The translations under genes and the position numbers were made by a program. The notes below the pieces were generated by a model that worked only from the letters and a program-made list of their open reading frames with translations, was not told the origin of the DNA and did no database searches. Positions 39,278 to 48,684 of a stretch of 64,000 bases of DNA are shown one piece after another (position 1 is the stretch's first letter; every line of letters begins with the position of its first letter). Where the stretch lies: assembly GCA_902779165.1 (NCBI GenBank), contig CACZAN010000029.1, forward strand, positions 1 through 64,000, in the 5' to 3' direction. Origin of the DNA: an uncultured Bacteroidales bacterium. Lineage in GTDB: Bacteria; Bacteroidota; Bacteroidia; Bacteroidales; Bacteroidaceae.

Positions 39278-42200
39278 ATGGAAGAAAGGAAAAGAAAGAA
39301 TCCCTGGCTGGGACTGCAGTCCTACCAGGAAGGTGAGATCCTCTACGGTCGCGACGACGACATCCGCGACTTGACGCAATGTGTCATCAATGACACCGAC
39401 ACGCTGCTCTACGGCAAGAGCGGTATCGGCAAGTCTTCGATACTGAATGCCGGAATCCTGCCGGCAGCACGCCGCTTCGGCTATCGGCCCTTCATCGTGC
39501 GGTTGGACCACAAGGAGCAGCAGTCCTATCTCTCACAGATTAAGGCTGTCATTGGAGCCGACACGGTGCGGGAGGTTATACCTTGTAAAGATATAACGCG
39601 CGAGTCGCTTTATGATTTTTTTCATCGCCACACTTTCCATGAGGCCAACGGCGAGCGGATGAAGCTGCTGATCATCTTTGACCAGTTTGAGGAAATCTTC
39701 ACCCTGCAGGGTGATTCCCAGCGGAAGAAGCAGTTCTTCGCAGAACTCGCCGACCAGCTCAACGACATCGTTCCCGCCTATCTGCAAAACGAAGTGATGC
39801 AGGCACCGACAGATGTGAGTGAGATGAAGGTGGTGGACGCCAATAACTTCGGGGCACTGTTTGACTCGCTGGACCTGGGCGCAAAAAGTGCGCTTCCGGA
39901 CTTCGTGGAGGACAACGACATCCACTTTGTCTTCACCATACGAGAGGACTTCCTCTCAGAGTTCGAATACTTCACGGCTGCCATTCCCTCACTGAAGCAG
40001 AACCGCTATTGCCTGCGCCCCATCAATGACGAGCAGGCTGCACAAATCATCCTTCGACCTATTCCAGGGCTTATCAGCAAGCCTGTGGCAAAGCTGATAC
40101 TGGAAAAGGTGACCGGACGCACGGACTTCGACCTCGACGGCGTGCCCGAAGTGGAGGTGGACAGCGCCGTGCTCTCGCTCTACCTGAACCGTCTTTATGA
40201 CGCCTGTACCGGTGATGTCATCACCACCAACCTGGTGGAACAGAAAGGTGGCGAGATTATTGCAGATTTCTACAGCGACGCCATCTCAGAACTCTCTGAC
40301 GACAGTGTGGAATACCTCGAAGACAAGCTGCTGAACGGTCAGGGGCGCCGCGAAAACGTCACAATCTTTGATGCTTTGGCCTCGAAGTACCTTACCCAGC
40401 AGGAAATCTCACGCCTCTGCAACGAGAAGAAAATTCTCCGCCAGTTCAACTACGCCGGCGAACTCCGCATAGAACTCGTTCACGACATCCTCTGCCCTGT
40501 GGTAAAAGCTCACAAGGAACTGCGGGCACTGTTGAAGGAGCAGGAGGAGGAACGGCGAAGACAGGAAGAAGAGAACAAAAGACGTCTGGAAGAAGAGGAG
40601 AACAAACGTAGGGAGGTAGAGCGGAAGGCTGCAGAGGAAAAGGAAAAGTTGCAGGCAGAAGCTCGCGAGATCCGACGACGGAACAGGAAACGCATGAGGG
40701 CGATGGTCCTGACGCTGGCGATGCTGGCGCTGACGTTCCTGGCAGTGTGGTATCTCGCCTATCGTCCCTACAGCACCTATTATGGCAACATCACCACGAT
40801 GAACGGCTGGCCCGTGGGATTAGGCAAAGAACTGAGTAATAATGAGAAGAAGGAGATGGTCGTTCATTATCGGCTGACACGCCGGGGGCGCTTGCCCTCC
40901 TTGAGCCTGATGGGTATGAAGTACCATCATCCTTACTATCAGGTCGAGGTCCTGAACGGCAAAGGTAATCCCACTACGAATAAGCTGATGGAATCTCCAT
41001 TGGTGTCGCTGGCCGAGACGGAAAGCGAAGTCGATGCTGCCACCCGCTCTTTTGCCAAGATGCAACTGCGCGCAACGATGTGGCGCTTTGCGGCAGACGC
41101 AGAGGGCAATATCTCCCGTCAGACAGCCTATGATATCAAAGGAAAAGTCATCTATTCCATTCAGTACTATAGGACCGGCGAACAGACTGACGATAACTCC
41201 ACTCAGACATTGTGGATGAATTATCTCGATGCTGAGGGCAAGTCGCTGCGCGTTAGGGGAAACGGAGCAGACCGCATTCGCATTACCGTGCGCGACGGAC
41301 TCTTCGTGAGGAAACAATTCTTCAGCGAATCGGGGACTCCCCAACGCAACAGCCGACAGGCTTATGGTTACACCTATCAGTATGACCCTGCCGACGGGCA
41401 TACCATCGTCATCACTCCTTTGGACGAGTATGGCGATTCCATTTCGCAACTGGCTCTGCAGTTCACGGAATTCGACAAGTTCATGCGTTGGACGAAAGCC
41501 TCCAATGCTCTGGCGGAATACGGATCAGACTATGTCATCTACACCGTTCCCGGCAGAAACGACACGCTCCGCTTCGATGAGAACGGGCAGCAGGTCTACC
41601 GTTCGGAACGGGTAAGCGGCAAGTTCTTCCGCACGTTCTCCTACGATTCTGACGGCAACCTCACGGATAACAGCACCTATTCCACTGCACCGAATGGCCG
41701 GTTAGTGGGCCGCGTGACCTGCACGTATGCTGAAGACTCCAGGAAGTTGCTGGAACGCACGGAATTCAATGTCTATGACATGATGAGGTACCGTCGTGAG
41801 GTGCATGAATACCGCGATTCTGTTACCACCATCTCGTATTATGGAGGCAAAAGTCTTTCATCGCTGGCACCTGTGAATTCTCCTTCAACAAACTATCACC
41901 AACTGATTATCAGCGAGAAGCGACGCAACGATACTACGGAAATTGACAACACCTATCGTGCTGTAGACGAGAGCACAGGGCGGTTGTTTGTCCAACGACA
42001 GGAGCGTACCGTCTACAATGCCGACAGCATACTCTGGCGCAGGATTGTCACCGACAGCCTCGGACGCCGTACCCTCTCCATCGAGAACGAGATAGAGAAC
42101 GGGCTCATCGTGGGGCAGCACGTTATGGGACTCGACGGCAGCATCGTCCGCTGTCCTCAGTGGGACGACAACCGGCTGTGCTACTATCGCAAGAAGTTTG

Positions 42201-42667
42201 TCCGTAACTTCGCAGGAGAAATTGTGGCGACCAAGGCCATCAATGAATTCGGAGAGGAATCGCTCATCACCTATAACACTTGGGAAATCCGCAGGTCTGT
42301 GGTGCCGGGTGACGAAATCAAGGAAGAAGGCGAAGCCTACACCATCTACGGAGTGGGTGCCTATAAGTTCTCGGCAGTCAGTTTGCTTCAGAACGGAAAA
42401 GTGGATTACTTGCACATCACAGACACCACAGGCACTTACTACCGCTGTGGCCTGCGTGACGGCGATATCCTCCTTGCGGTGAATGGCAATGAAGTGAAGG
42501 TAGCGCGCCCGCTGCTGAAGACGACATCGGCATTTACTTTGAATCGGAAATACTACGAAATCCTTACCCGCCGACCTCAGGAAGGAGAGCCGGGTATGGA
42601 GCACTATCCTGTCTACTTCATGGAAACAGAAATGCAGCATCTGCAAGAATCTTTGAACTCGAAATAA
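39278..42667 (+). CDS. Membrane-anchored STAND NTPase (nSTAND1-like) with YD-like/PDZ-like ectodomain
   Basis: The N-terminus has the nSTAND1 opening (NPWLGLQSYQEGE..LYGR), Walker A GKSGIGKSS (46-54) and Walker B LLIIFDQFEEIF (about 130-141). A winged-helix-like part is followed by a Glu/Arg/Lys-rich coiled coil (about 405-470). One membrane segment (about 475-496, VLTLAMLALTFLAVWYLAY) comes next, with basic residues before it. This puts the NTPase in the cytoplasm and about 630 residues outside. The outer part has YD-repeat-like units (YQYDPADGHTIVITPLDEYG, FSYDSDGNLTDNSTY) and ends in a PDZ-like domain (YYRCGLRDGDILLAVNGNEV, about 1052-1075). Most STAND proteins keep their sensor in the same compartment, so this layout is unusual. 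Confidence 0.85.
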   Translation: MEERKRKNPWLGLQSYQEGEILYGRDDDIRDLTQCVINDTDTLLYGKSGIGKSSILNAGILPAARRFGYRPFIVRLDHKEQQSYLSQIKAVIGADTVREVIPCKDITRESLYDFFHRHTFHEANGERMKLLIIFDQFEEIFTLQGDSQRKKQFFAELADQLNDIVPAYLQNEVMQAPTDVSEMKVVDANNFGALFDSLDLGAKSALPDFVEDNDIHFVFTIREDFLSEFEYFTAAIPSLKQNRYCLRPINDEQAAQIILRPIPGLISKPVAKLILEKVTGRTDFDLDGVPEVEVDSAVLSLYLNRLYDACTGDVITTNLVEQKGGEIIADFYSDAISELSDDSVEYLEDKLLNGQGRRENVTIFDALASKYLTQQEISRLCNEKKILRQFNYAGELRIELVHDILCPVVKAHKELRALLKEQEEERRRQEEENKRRLEEEENKRREVERKAAEEKEKLQAEAREIRRRNRKRMRAMVLTLAMLALTFLAVWYLAYRPYSTYYGNITTMNGWPVGLGKELSNNEKKEMVVHYRLTRRGRLPSLSLMGMKYHHPYYQVEVLNGKGNPTTNKLMESPLVSLAETESEVDAATRSFAKMQLRATMWRFAADAEGNISRQTAYDIKGKVIYSIQYYRTGEQTDDNSTQTLWMNYLDAEGKSLRVRGNGADRIRITVRDGLFVRKQFFSESGTPQRNSRQAYGYTYQYDPADGHTIVITPLDEYGDSISQLALQFTEFDKFMRWTKASNALAEYGSDYVIYTVPGRNDTLRFDENGQQVYRSERVSGKFFRTFSYDSDGNLTDNSTYSTAPNGRLVGRVTCTYAEDSRKLLERTEFNVYDMMRYRREVHEYRDSVTTISYYGGKSLSSLAPVNSPSTNYHQLIISEKRRNDTTEIDNTYRAVDESTGRLFVQRQERTVYNADSILWRRIVTDSLGRRTLSIENEIENGLIVGQHVMGLDGSIVRCPQWDDNRLCYYRKKFVRNFAGEIVATKAINEFGEESLITYNTWEIRRSVVPGDEIKEEGEAYTIYGVGAYKFSAVSLLQNGKVDYLHITDTTGTYYRCGLRDGDILLAVNGNEVKVARPLLKTTSAFTLNRKYYEILTRRPQEGEPGMEHYPVYFMETEMQHLQESLNSK

Positions 42668-42704
42668 ATAGCGCGATATAAGAAAATGTGTATTTGCCCT
42701 TTTT

Positions 42705-45700
42705 GTGTTGTGCACTCTGACCGTCTTTTCACAGGAGGATTCCAAGGAAAGACAGTTCCAAGATAAATTGGACGGAGGCGATAAGAAAACCGCTACCACC
42801 ACCATTGCTCCCGGTCCGAAAGAGGGTGAGAGTCTATTCGGCGACACCGACAGCATCCGCATCAAGGTGAAGTCCTTCCCCGATGTCAGCAAATACTATT
42901 ACGAGTGCTATGCCAGCGTGGTGAATAAGTACGGTTTCTGGCAGGGTGTGGGACCAAAGCTGACACCGGAAGATATCCTCCACCGATGGCGCTACGTGAA
43001 GCTGATGCGCCCTGCCGGACTGCCTCCCACGGCACCCTTCACCCACATGCAGGTTCTCAACCCCTGGGGCAAGTTGGCTAACAACTCCTATGGCCCCATG
43101 CTCGCTAATCCTTTTGGCAGTGACAACGGCATCTCCAGTGACTGGACCTGGAAACTGAAGAGTATCTGCCAGTTCGAGAAAATCTATAGGAACGGGGTTG
43201 TCGTTCAGGAAAATATGTATGACGATGACGGGGAACTCGTGCTCCAGTACTTCCCCACATCAGTTTCCAAGAATCAAATCATCGGCCACTACACTGATGC
43301 CTATGGAGCTTTGGCTCATCTGCGCAAGGACGAGAGTTGCACCCACATTGGTGTCACACTCGACGACAACGGCTATGAATGCCAGATTATCTTCATGGAC
43401 GAGGAGGGACTGCTGAAGCGCAACGGCGACGATGCTTTCATCCAGCTTTGGACACGTGATGCCCAAGGCAATACCATTCAGACCATGTCGGCGGACGCGG
43501 TGGGAAGACCCATTATCGACAACTGCGGTAACTGCGGATGGCAGTATGTTTACGACACCAAGGGACGGAGGACGGAATCTACCTGTATAGACCAGTACGG
43601 GCAACCTCAGCGCATGTCGAAGAAGAAGGATGCCGCCACCGAGGACATGATTCGCGCCCGCTACACCTACGACCGCTGGGGTAACACGGAAACAAAAACC
43701 TTCTACGACGCCGACTGGAATCCCGACACCATTACAGGAGGCATTCATCGCTACATTTATACCCACACTCTCTATGGTAACACCACTTCCATGCGCGCTG
43801 AGGGTCTGGACGGACGACTGGCAGGCTCAAGCGGCAATGACGCTATGTGGAAAAAGGTACTTGACGAGAATGGTTACTCCCTCTATCTTATCAGTCTGGG
43901 CCCCGACAGCCTATTATCGAGAAATGGAGATTGCATCACTCGTGCTCGTTACGAGGGTGAAACAAAAGTATGGGAAGTGAAGTACAAGTCGACCGATGGT
44001 ATCGACTCTGTGCTCACCTACCGCTATGTCCGCACTCCCTTCTGCGACAGCATTTTCCATTACGACGATGAATACATCAACATCGAACGTTACGACGACC
44101 GACGGCGCATGATTTCCGATGAGTACTACAACTTAGATATGACACCCATTAGGCGGCTTTACTATCATAAACATACGACCACCTATCGGGAGCAGCCAGG
44201 CTTCACCACGAGGGAAGAAAGATACTTCGACATCGACGGACAGCCGATGCCCATAGAGGATAGTGGTTGGAGATCATATAATGCAGATATCTACACCCAC
44301 GACCTCATTCACAGGACCTATTCCGACTGCGAGTACGACGGCCAGCAGCTCATTCGTTCTATCGAAGTGGACTCCGTGGCGCGGCGAAGAATCACAACGA
44401 ACTACGAGGACGGCCACATAACGAGTAAATACGGCCAGCTCCTCAGCGAAGACTGTTCGCAGGTAGAGAGTCTTATCAATTTTGACAGCCTCGGAGCCCT
44501 CGGCCGCACCTTCAAGACCGACGCCCACTACTACCAAGTCCGCAAGTCTATAAACGTCCAGGGCAACAATACCTCGTGGAGTGGCATCAATGAGTTCGGC
44601 GAGCCCAGCTATGTGATGACGGGTGACTGGGAAAACGCCGTCATCTACTGTGTCAACGTCCTCGGTGATCCCTATTACTACGACGAACACGGCGACACCA
44701 TCCCCAATAATGCAGAGGGCAGAAAAGCCTTCAAGGATAAACTATATAAAGCCTTCTGCATAGAACTCACCGACTCACTTGCCTACCACTGCGGCCTGCG
44801 CACCGGCGACCTCATCGTGCGTTATGGCGATTGGCAGTACCCTATCCCCTCCACCTCAGGAGGCTACCGACGCAACCTCCTCAGCTTTGAAATCATCCGC
44901 AAGGCTATGACAGAGAAGACCGTAGTCGTCATGCGCCACGACCCCGCCACCCACACCAGTCGGCTCTTACAGTTACAGTTGCCTGTGGGAACTCAAGAGC
45001 AGATAGGATTCCTTTTCCATATGATTTATTTGACCGAACGCGAGCACGAACGCTATACAGCCACCGTCAAGGAACAGCGTAGCAGCGTAGACCTATCCCT
45101 CACCAACAACATAGAAGAGGAAAACGACAAGACCTATCTCATCCTCCCCTGCAAGGTTGGCTCCGACAAGGCTAAGAGGGCATTCATCGGAGGATTCAAG
45201 TTTGATGCCGTCGTGCTCGGATGGGAAATCTTCGAAAATGGCAAGTCGTATTTCTTTAAGACTAACGATGATTACATCGACAGCGACTTTGCCTTTGCAC
45301 ATCCCTACGATTCCGTAGTACTACACTATACTATAGATGCTCATACTGCTCAGCGATACACCTTCCGCGACGATGATTTCCGCTACAGGGTCATCCGCAG
45401 TAGAACCCCCATCGCCGATGCCTCGGATTTCCGTGCCCTGGCCGACTCCCTGCAACAGGACTTCGACAAGCGGCATCCCGAAACGCCCGTCGTGCTGCAA
45501 CCCCGTGCTGCAGCCCAGCGACTGCAGGCCTTACAAGGAGTTAAGGAATCTGAGAGTGAAGGCGAAGGCTTCCGAGGTCAGGGACAGTACAAATATGGCG
45601 ACGTACGACAATTTTACAATGTGAAGTTCAGCTACGATGATTTGAGCTATTCTGATATGTTCCTCGCGCGCAACATCTTGGAGAACATAGACTTCAGTCC

Positions 45701-46142
45701 TTACGTCTTCGGCTACAACAACGATGACTCTAATTTCCTCCTTTTCCACAAGGGGCGTTTCACTGAACTCTGCTGGAGAACAACAACAGGCATAAATTTC
45801 GTCAGCGGTGATGTCATGATGGAAGACATGCAAACCCTCACCTTCAATGTCGAAGCTGACGGGTTGATGCGACAACGGGGGCTTGACGGGAAGTTCGTTG
45901 TCCTCCAATGCAATGATTGGAAGTATGGAATGACTAACAGGCAACTGTCTACAGCATTGCAGGGCGATGCCAACGGCATCAGGAAAATAAAGCTGGCTCA
46001 GGTGATGGGCGAGGGCGCAGACATGCATTTAGGCCCCACGCGGACTATCAAGTTTCCTGAAGGAGTCTTGGGTGTGTTGCGCAGCTACGAGTCGCTGCCC
46101 GAATCCATTTTCATGGAAGCCTTGCGCCATTCAGGACGTTAG
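42705..46142 (+). CDS. Predicted exported YD-like repeat protein with PDZ-like domain
   Basis: The protein, about 1,145 residues, has YD-like units across most of its length (YVYDTKGRRTESTCIDQYGQ, YTYDRWGNTETKTFYDADWN). A PDZ-like domain lies near residues 680-760 (LTDSLAYHCGLRTGDLIVRY). It shares this make-up with the outer half of the STAND protein, 38 bp upstream. The nearest accepted start codon is the GTG at 42705, but that cuts a signal peptide. Reading on upstream gives RKCVFALFVLCTLTVFSQ directly after an ATA codon (42678), and an in-frame TAG at 42669 blocks anything longer. Start choice is therefore unsettled. Export and a partner role with the STAND protein are inferred. Confidence 0.8.
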   Translation: MLCTLTVFSQEDSKERQFQDKLDGGDKKTATTTIAPGPKEGESLFGDTDSIRIKVKSFPDVSKYYYECYASVVNKYGFWQGVGPKLTPEDILHRWRYVKLMRPAGLPPTAPFTHMQVLNPWGKLANNSYGPMLANPFGSDNGISSDWTWKLKSICQFEKIYRNGVVVQENMYDDDGELVLQYFPTSVSKNQIIGHYTDAYGALAHLRKDESCTHIGVTLDDNGYECQIIFMDEEGLLKRNGDDAFIQLWTRDAQGNTIQTMSADAVGRPIIDNCGNCGWQYVYDTKGRRTESTCIDQYGQPQRMSKKKDAATEDMIRARYTYDRWGNTETKTFYDADWNPDTITGGIHRYIYTHTLYGNTTSMRAEGLDGRLAGSSGNDAMWKKVLDENGYSLYLISLGPDSLLSRNGDCITRARYEGETKVWEVKYKSTDGIDSVLTYRYVRTPFCDSIFHYDDEYINIERYDDRRRMISDEYYNLDMTPIRRLYYHKHTTTYREQPGFTTREERYFDIDGQPMPIEDSGWRSYNADIYTHDLIHRTYSDCEYDGQQLIRSIEVDSVARRRITTNYEDGHITSKYGQLLSEDCSQVESLINFDSLGALGRTFKTDAHYYQVRKSINVQGNNTSWSGINEFGEPSYVMTGDWENAVIYCVNVLGDPYYYDEHGDTIPNNAEGRKAFKDKLYKAFCIELTDSLAYHCGLRTGDLIVRYGDWQYPIPSTSGGYRRNLLSFEIIRKAMTEKTVVVMRHDPATHTSRLLQLQLPVGTQEQIGFLFHMIYLTEREHERYTATVKEQRSSVDLSLTNNIEEENDKTYLILPCKVGSDKAKRAFIGGFKFDAVVLGWEIFENGKSYFFKTNDDYIDSDFAFAHPYDSVVLHYTIDAHTAQRYTFRDDDFRYRVIRSRTPIADASDFRALADSLQQDFDKRHPETPVVLQPRAAAQRLQALQGVKESESEGEGFRGQGQYKYGDVRQFYNVKFSYDDLSYSDMFLARNILENIDFSPYVFGYNNDDSNFLLFHKGRFTELCWRTTTGINFVSGDVMMEDMQTLTFNVEADGLMRQRGLDGKFVVLQCNDWKYGMTNRQLSTALQGDANGIRKIKLAQVMGEGADMHLGPTRTIKFPEGVLGVLRSYESLPESIFMEALRHSGR

Positions 46143-46166
46143 CCACAATGTTAGCGCAAGCTGATG

Positions 46167-47738
46167 TTAGTACCCCGACCAAAGCTGGCGCGAGTACAGG
46201 CGGAATAGTTCGTCCCAACGTGTGACGGTGGCACCAAAGAAGTCGCGGGTGTATCCGTCGAGGAAAATTGTTTTCTCTTCCTCGTCGCTCAGCGTCTGCC
46301 AGGTTTGTTCCACGAAGGGGAGTTCTCGCCTGCCTTTCTCAAGGAAGTACTTCCGGGCAGCCTCCATGGGTGGACGGCAGTCGCCCCAACGTACGGTGGC
46401 CAGGCGGTTGGCCTGCCGATAATGCCAAAGGGCGGCATCGTCGCGCAGACGGTGCTGACCGCAGACTCCCAGCATCATAGGCAGCGATGTATTGCCCGAG
46501 AAAACAGGGAAGCGGGGGGACTGGCCGGGATTGTCGAGGCACACCCATGCAACACCTCCCACCGCGTCGGGTAGCCACGAACGCAACTGTATGATGGTAC
46601 TGTAGGCGCACCACGAGACACTGACCGTGCGGATATTCTTCATCGTGGAATCGTTCAGCAGATGGCCATAAAGTGTAATCTCGTCCGGGCGCATCCAAGG
46701 ATTGGTGATCATACTTCTTCCCTTCACCTCCGACTTCGCGGCAAGGCTGTCGATGCGGCATGAGAGGCTCTGGGTTGTACCCTCATAGTAGGAACTCAGC
46801 AACTCGGCCACCCGTTCCACGCTCACCAGTGAATCGGGACGCACACTGACGGGTAGCTCTTCCATCTCGTCTGTGAATCCCTGAGAGGGAGCCAGCTGCT
46901 GCATGATGAACAGCTCGCGTACCGAATAGTTCTTGGGTTCGTTGAAGTAGTTGCCGCCGCTGTATGCTTTCCAAAACGAAAACTCCTCCTTGCCGTCCCA
47001 AAACTTCAGTTTTCGCGCCACGTCGAACACGTTCTCCGAAGCCATGAAGCGATCTGGGTCGGAGAGGTCCAGACGGCCGATGCGGCTGATGTTAGCGCTC
47101 ACGGCAATCTCGTCATCGGGGATGCGCTGCGCTGCCCATACACCGCCCACTTTTTTAGGACCTTCGCCCTGTACTTCAAAAATCCAGACCTCGTTGGGGT
47201 CGGCGATGGTCAGACACTCTCCAGAGTCCCCGTAGCCGTATTCCTTGATGAGTTGGCCCATCAGTCTGATGGCTTCACGGGCCGTGGTGCATCGTTCTAA
47301 TGCCACACGGGCCAGTTCCTCAATCATGAACAATCCAGCTTTGTTTTCCAAGGTGTCTCGGCCACCGTAGGTTGTCTCTCCAATGCCCAATTGGTGTTCG
47401 TTCAAACAGGGATAGGCGGTGTTGAAGTAGCGGAAGGTATGGCGGACCTGCGGTATCTGTCCTCGCTCTTTCACTCCCGTGCGGTCGGTAATGTGCTCAG
47501 TGTGCATTGTACCTTCGTAAATGCTCAAGACGGTATCTCGTGGATAGTCCTGGGCCGGGACAATATTCATCCACGTGCGATACCACGAATCGCAGGTGTG
47601 GCTGGTGATGACACTTCCGTCCGTCGATGCCTTCTTGCCCACCATAATGCTGGTGCAGGCGTCGCGGTCGAAATCTTCTGCCAAACCATAGGCCGGAAGT
47701 AGCAGGAAGAATAAAGGAAGAATGATGAGTCTTTTCAT
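46167..47738 (-). CDS. C69-family dipeptidase, exported
   Basis: A signal peptide (MKRLIILPLFFLLLPAYGLA) is followed by a short pro-segment and then CTSIMVGKKASTDGSVITSH. Its Cys becomes the N-terminal nucleophile in this Ntn-hydrolase family. Further family features are TYGGRDT, LTIADPNEVWIFEVQGEGPK and SANISRIGRLDL. The length (about 523 residues) is normal. The enzyme would split dipeptides in the periplasm. I use the ATG at 47738; the longer frame to 47777 crosses the -7 box. The gene converges on the STAND/TIR set and is probably not part of it. Confidence 0.9.
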   Translation of the reverse strand: MKRLIILPLFFLLLPAYGLAEDFDRDACTSIMVGKKASTDGSVITSHTCDSWYRTWMNIVPAQDYPRDTVLSIYEGTMHTEHITDRTGVKERGQIPQVRHTFRYFNTAYPCLNEHQLGIGETTYGGRDTLENKAGLFMIEELARVALERCTTAREAIRLMGQLIKEYGYGDSGECLTIADPNEVWIFEVQGEGPKKVGGVWAAQRIPDDEIAVSANISRIGRLDLSDPDRFMASENVFDVARKLKFWDGKEEFSFWKAYSGGNYFNEPKNYSVRELFIMQQLAPSQGFTDEMEELPVSVRPDSLVSVERVAELLSSYYEGTTQSLSCRIDSLAAKSEVKGRSMITNPWMRPDEITLYGHLLNDSTMKNIRTVSVSWCAYSTIIQLRSWLPDAVGGVAWVCLDNPGQSPRFPVFSGNTSLPMMLGVCGQHRLRDDAALWHYRQANRLATVRWGDCRPPMEAARKYFLEKGRRELPFVEQTWQTLSDEEEKTIFLDGYTRDFFGATVTRWDELFRLYSRQLWSGY

Positions 47739-47764
47739 AATGATGGATATTACTTTCAAGGGCG

Positions 47765-47772
47765 CAAAAGTA
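47765..47772 (-). promoter_or_regulatory. -7 box of the C69 dipeptidase gene
   Basis: On the minus strand this reads tacttttg, 26 bp before the ATG at 47738. It rules out the longer open frame. Confidence 0.6.
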
Positions 47773-47968
47773 CTCATTTCCTATGAAAGGACATAGAAAA
47801 AAGATGTTTATGAAGTTAAAAACTATTAAATTGACGTTCGATAATAAGTATTCTTGCCCGTGATGATATACTTTGCATTCAAAAAAAGAATCAAACAAGT
47901 ATGATGGCCATCTTTTCAGAGAAAACCGACTTCATGTTTTCAAGAGAATAATGAAAGGGAGGAAATAG

Positions 47969-48637
47969 TTATTTGAAGAACTCGGCAGCAACGGTTTCAA
48001 GTTCTGTATACCACGATAGCCCGAAACGTCGGATGAGGGGGTCGCGGAGGAAGCGATAGACGGGGAGCTTGAGTTCGCGGCCGCGCCGGAAGGCTGCATC
48101 GCAGACGGCCCAACGATGGAGGTTCAGTCCGATGAGGCCGCCAGCGAAATGTTTTTCGCGAATGGGGTAGAGGGCGCAGGATATAGGTTTCATGAAGGGG
48201 GCACGCTCCTCCTGTGTGTGTTGTTGTGACTCGATATGACTCTGATCTTTAGATGACTGACGTTGCCGGCAGACACGCTCTAAGGCACAGAGACAGCAGC
48301 CAGCAGGGAGCTCCTCGACGGTATAAGGGGGATAATTGTAGTAGGTGAAGACACAGTCTTTGCCGCCTACGATGGAGGTGACGAGTTCGCCCTCAGGGTC
48401 TCTGTAGGCCACCCCCTGACGATCAACGACGGTTTGTGCTTGGGCAGACATGAGTGGCCAAGTGTCGTCCAGCAGAGCTTCGATTTCACTCACCTCGTCG
48501 AGGGTTACGGGAGCTCCTGCATCGCCCTCTATGCAACAGGCACCGCCGCAGGCAGACAAGTCACAGCAGAAATATTCAGTGATGATGGAGGTAGAAATCA
48601 ATATGCCTCCGATGTCAAGGATTGGGATTTGTTTCAA
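47969..48637 (-). CDS. DUF3109 family cysteine-rich protein
   Basis: The 222-residue product has a cysteine cluster near the N-terminus (FCCDLSACGGACCIEGDAGA), a middle pair (AGCCLCALERVCRQ) and a later ISCALYPIR and WAVCDAAF. This is the pattern of DUF3109, a YkgJ-like putative metal-binding family of unknown function. The frame begins with TTG; no in-frame ATG precedes the conserved part. It lies 47 bp after ung on the same strand and may be co-transcribed. Confidence 0.88.
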   Translation of the reverse strand: MKQIPILDIGGILISTSIITEYFCCDLSACGGACCIEGDAGAPVTLDEVSEIEALLDDTWPLMSAQAQTVVDRQGVAYRDPEGELVTSIVGGKDCVFTYYNYPPYTVEELPAGCCLCALERVCRQRQSSKDQSHIESQQHTQEERAPFMKPISCALYPIREKHFAGGLIGLNLHRWAVCDAAFRRGRELKLPVYRFLRDPLIRRFGLSWYTELETVAAEFFK

Positions 48638-48677
48638 GTTTAAGGGTTTAAGGGTTCAAGAGTTTAAGAGTTCAAGG
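48638..48677. repeat. Octamer tandem repeat between ung and DUF3109 gene
   Basis: Five 8-bp units (gtttaagg, gtttaagg, gttcaaga, gtttaaga, gttcaagg) fill almost the whole gap upstream of the DUF3109 start, where a ribosome-binding site would be. The same kind of short repeat (gttcaat/gttcaac) precedes the flavodoxin gene at 33986. Confidence 0.75.
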
Positions 48678-48684
48678 GCTTATG

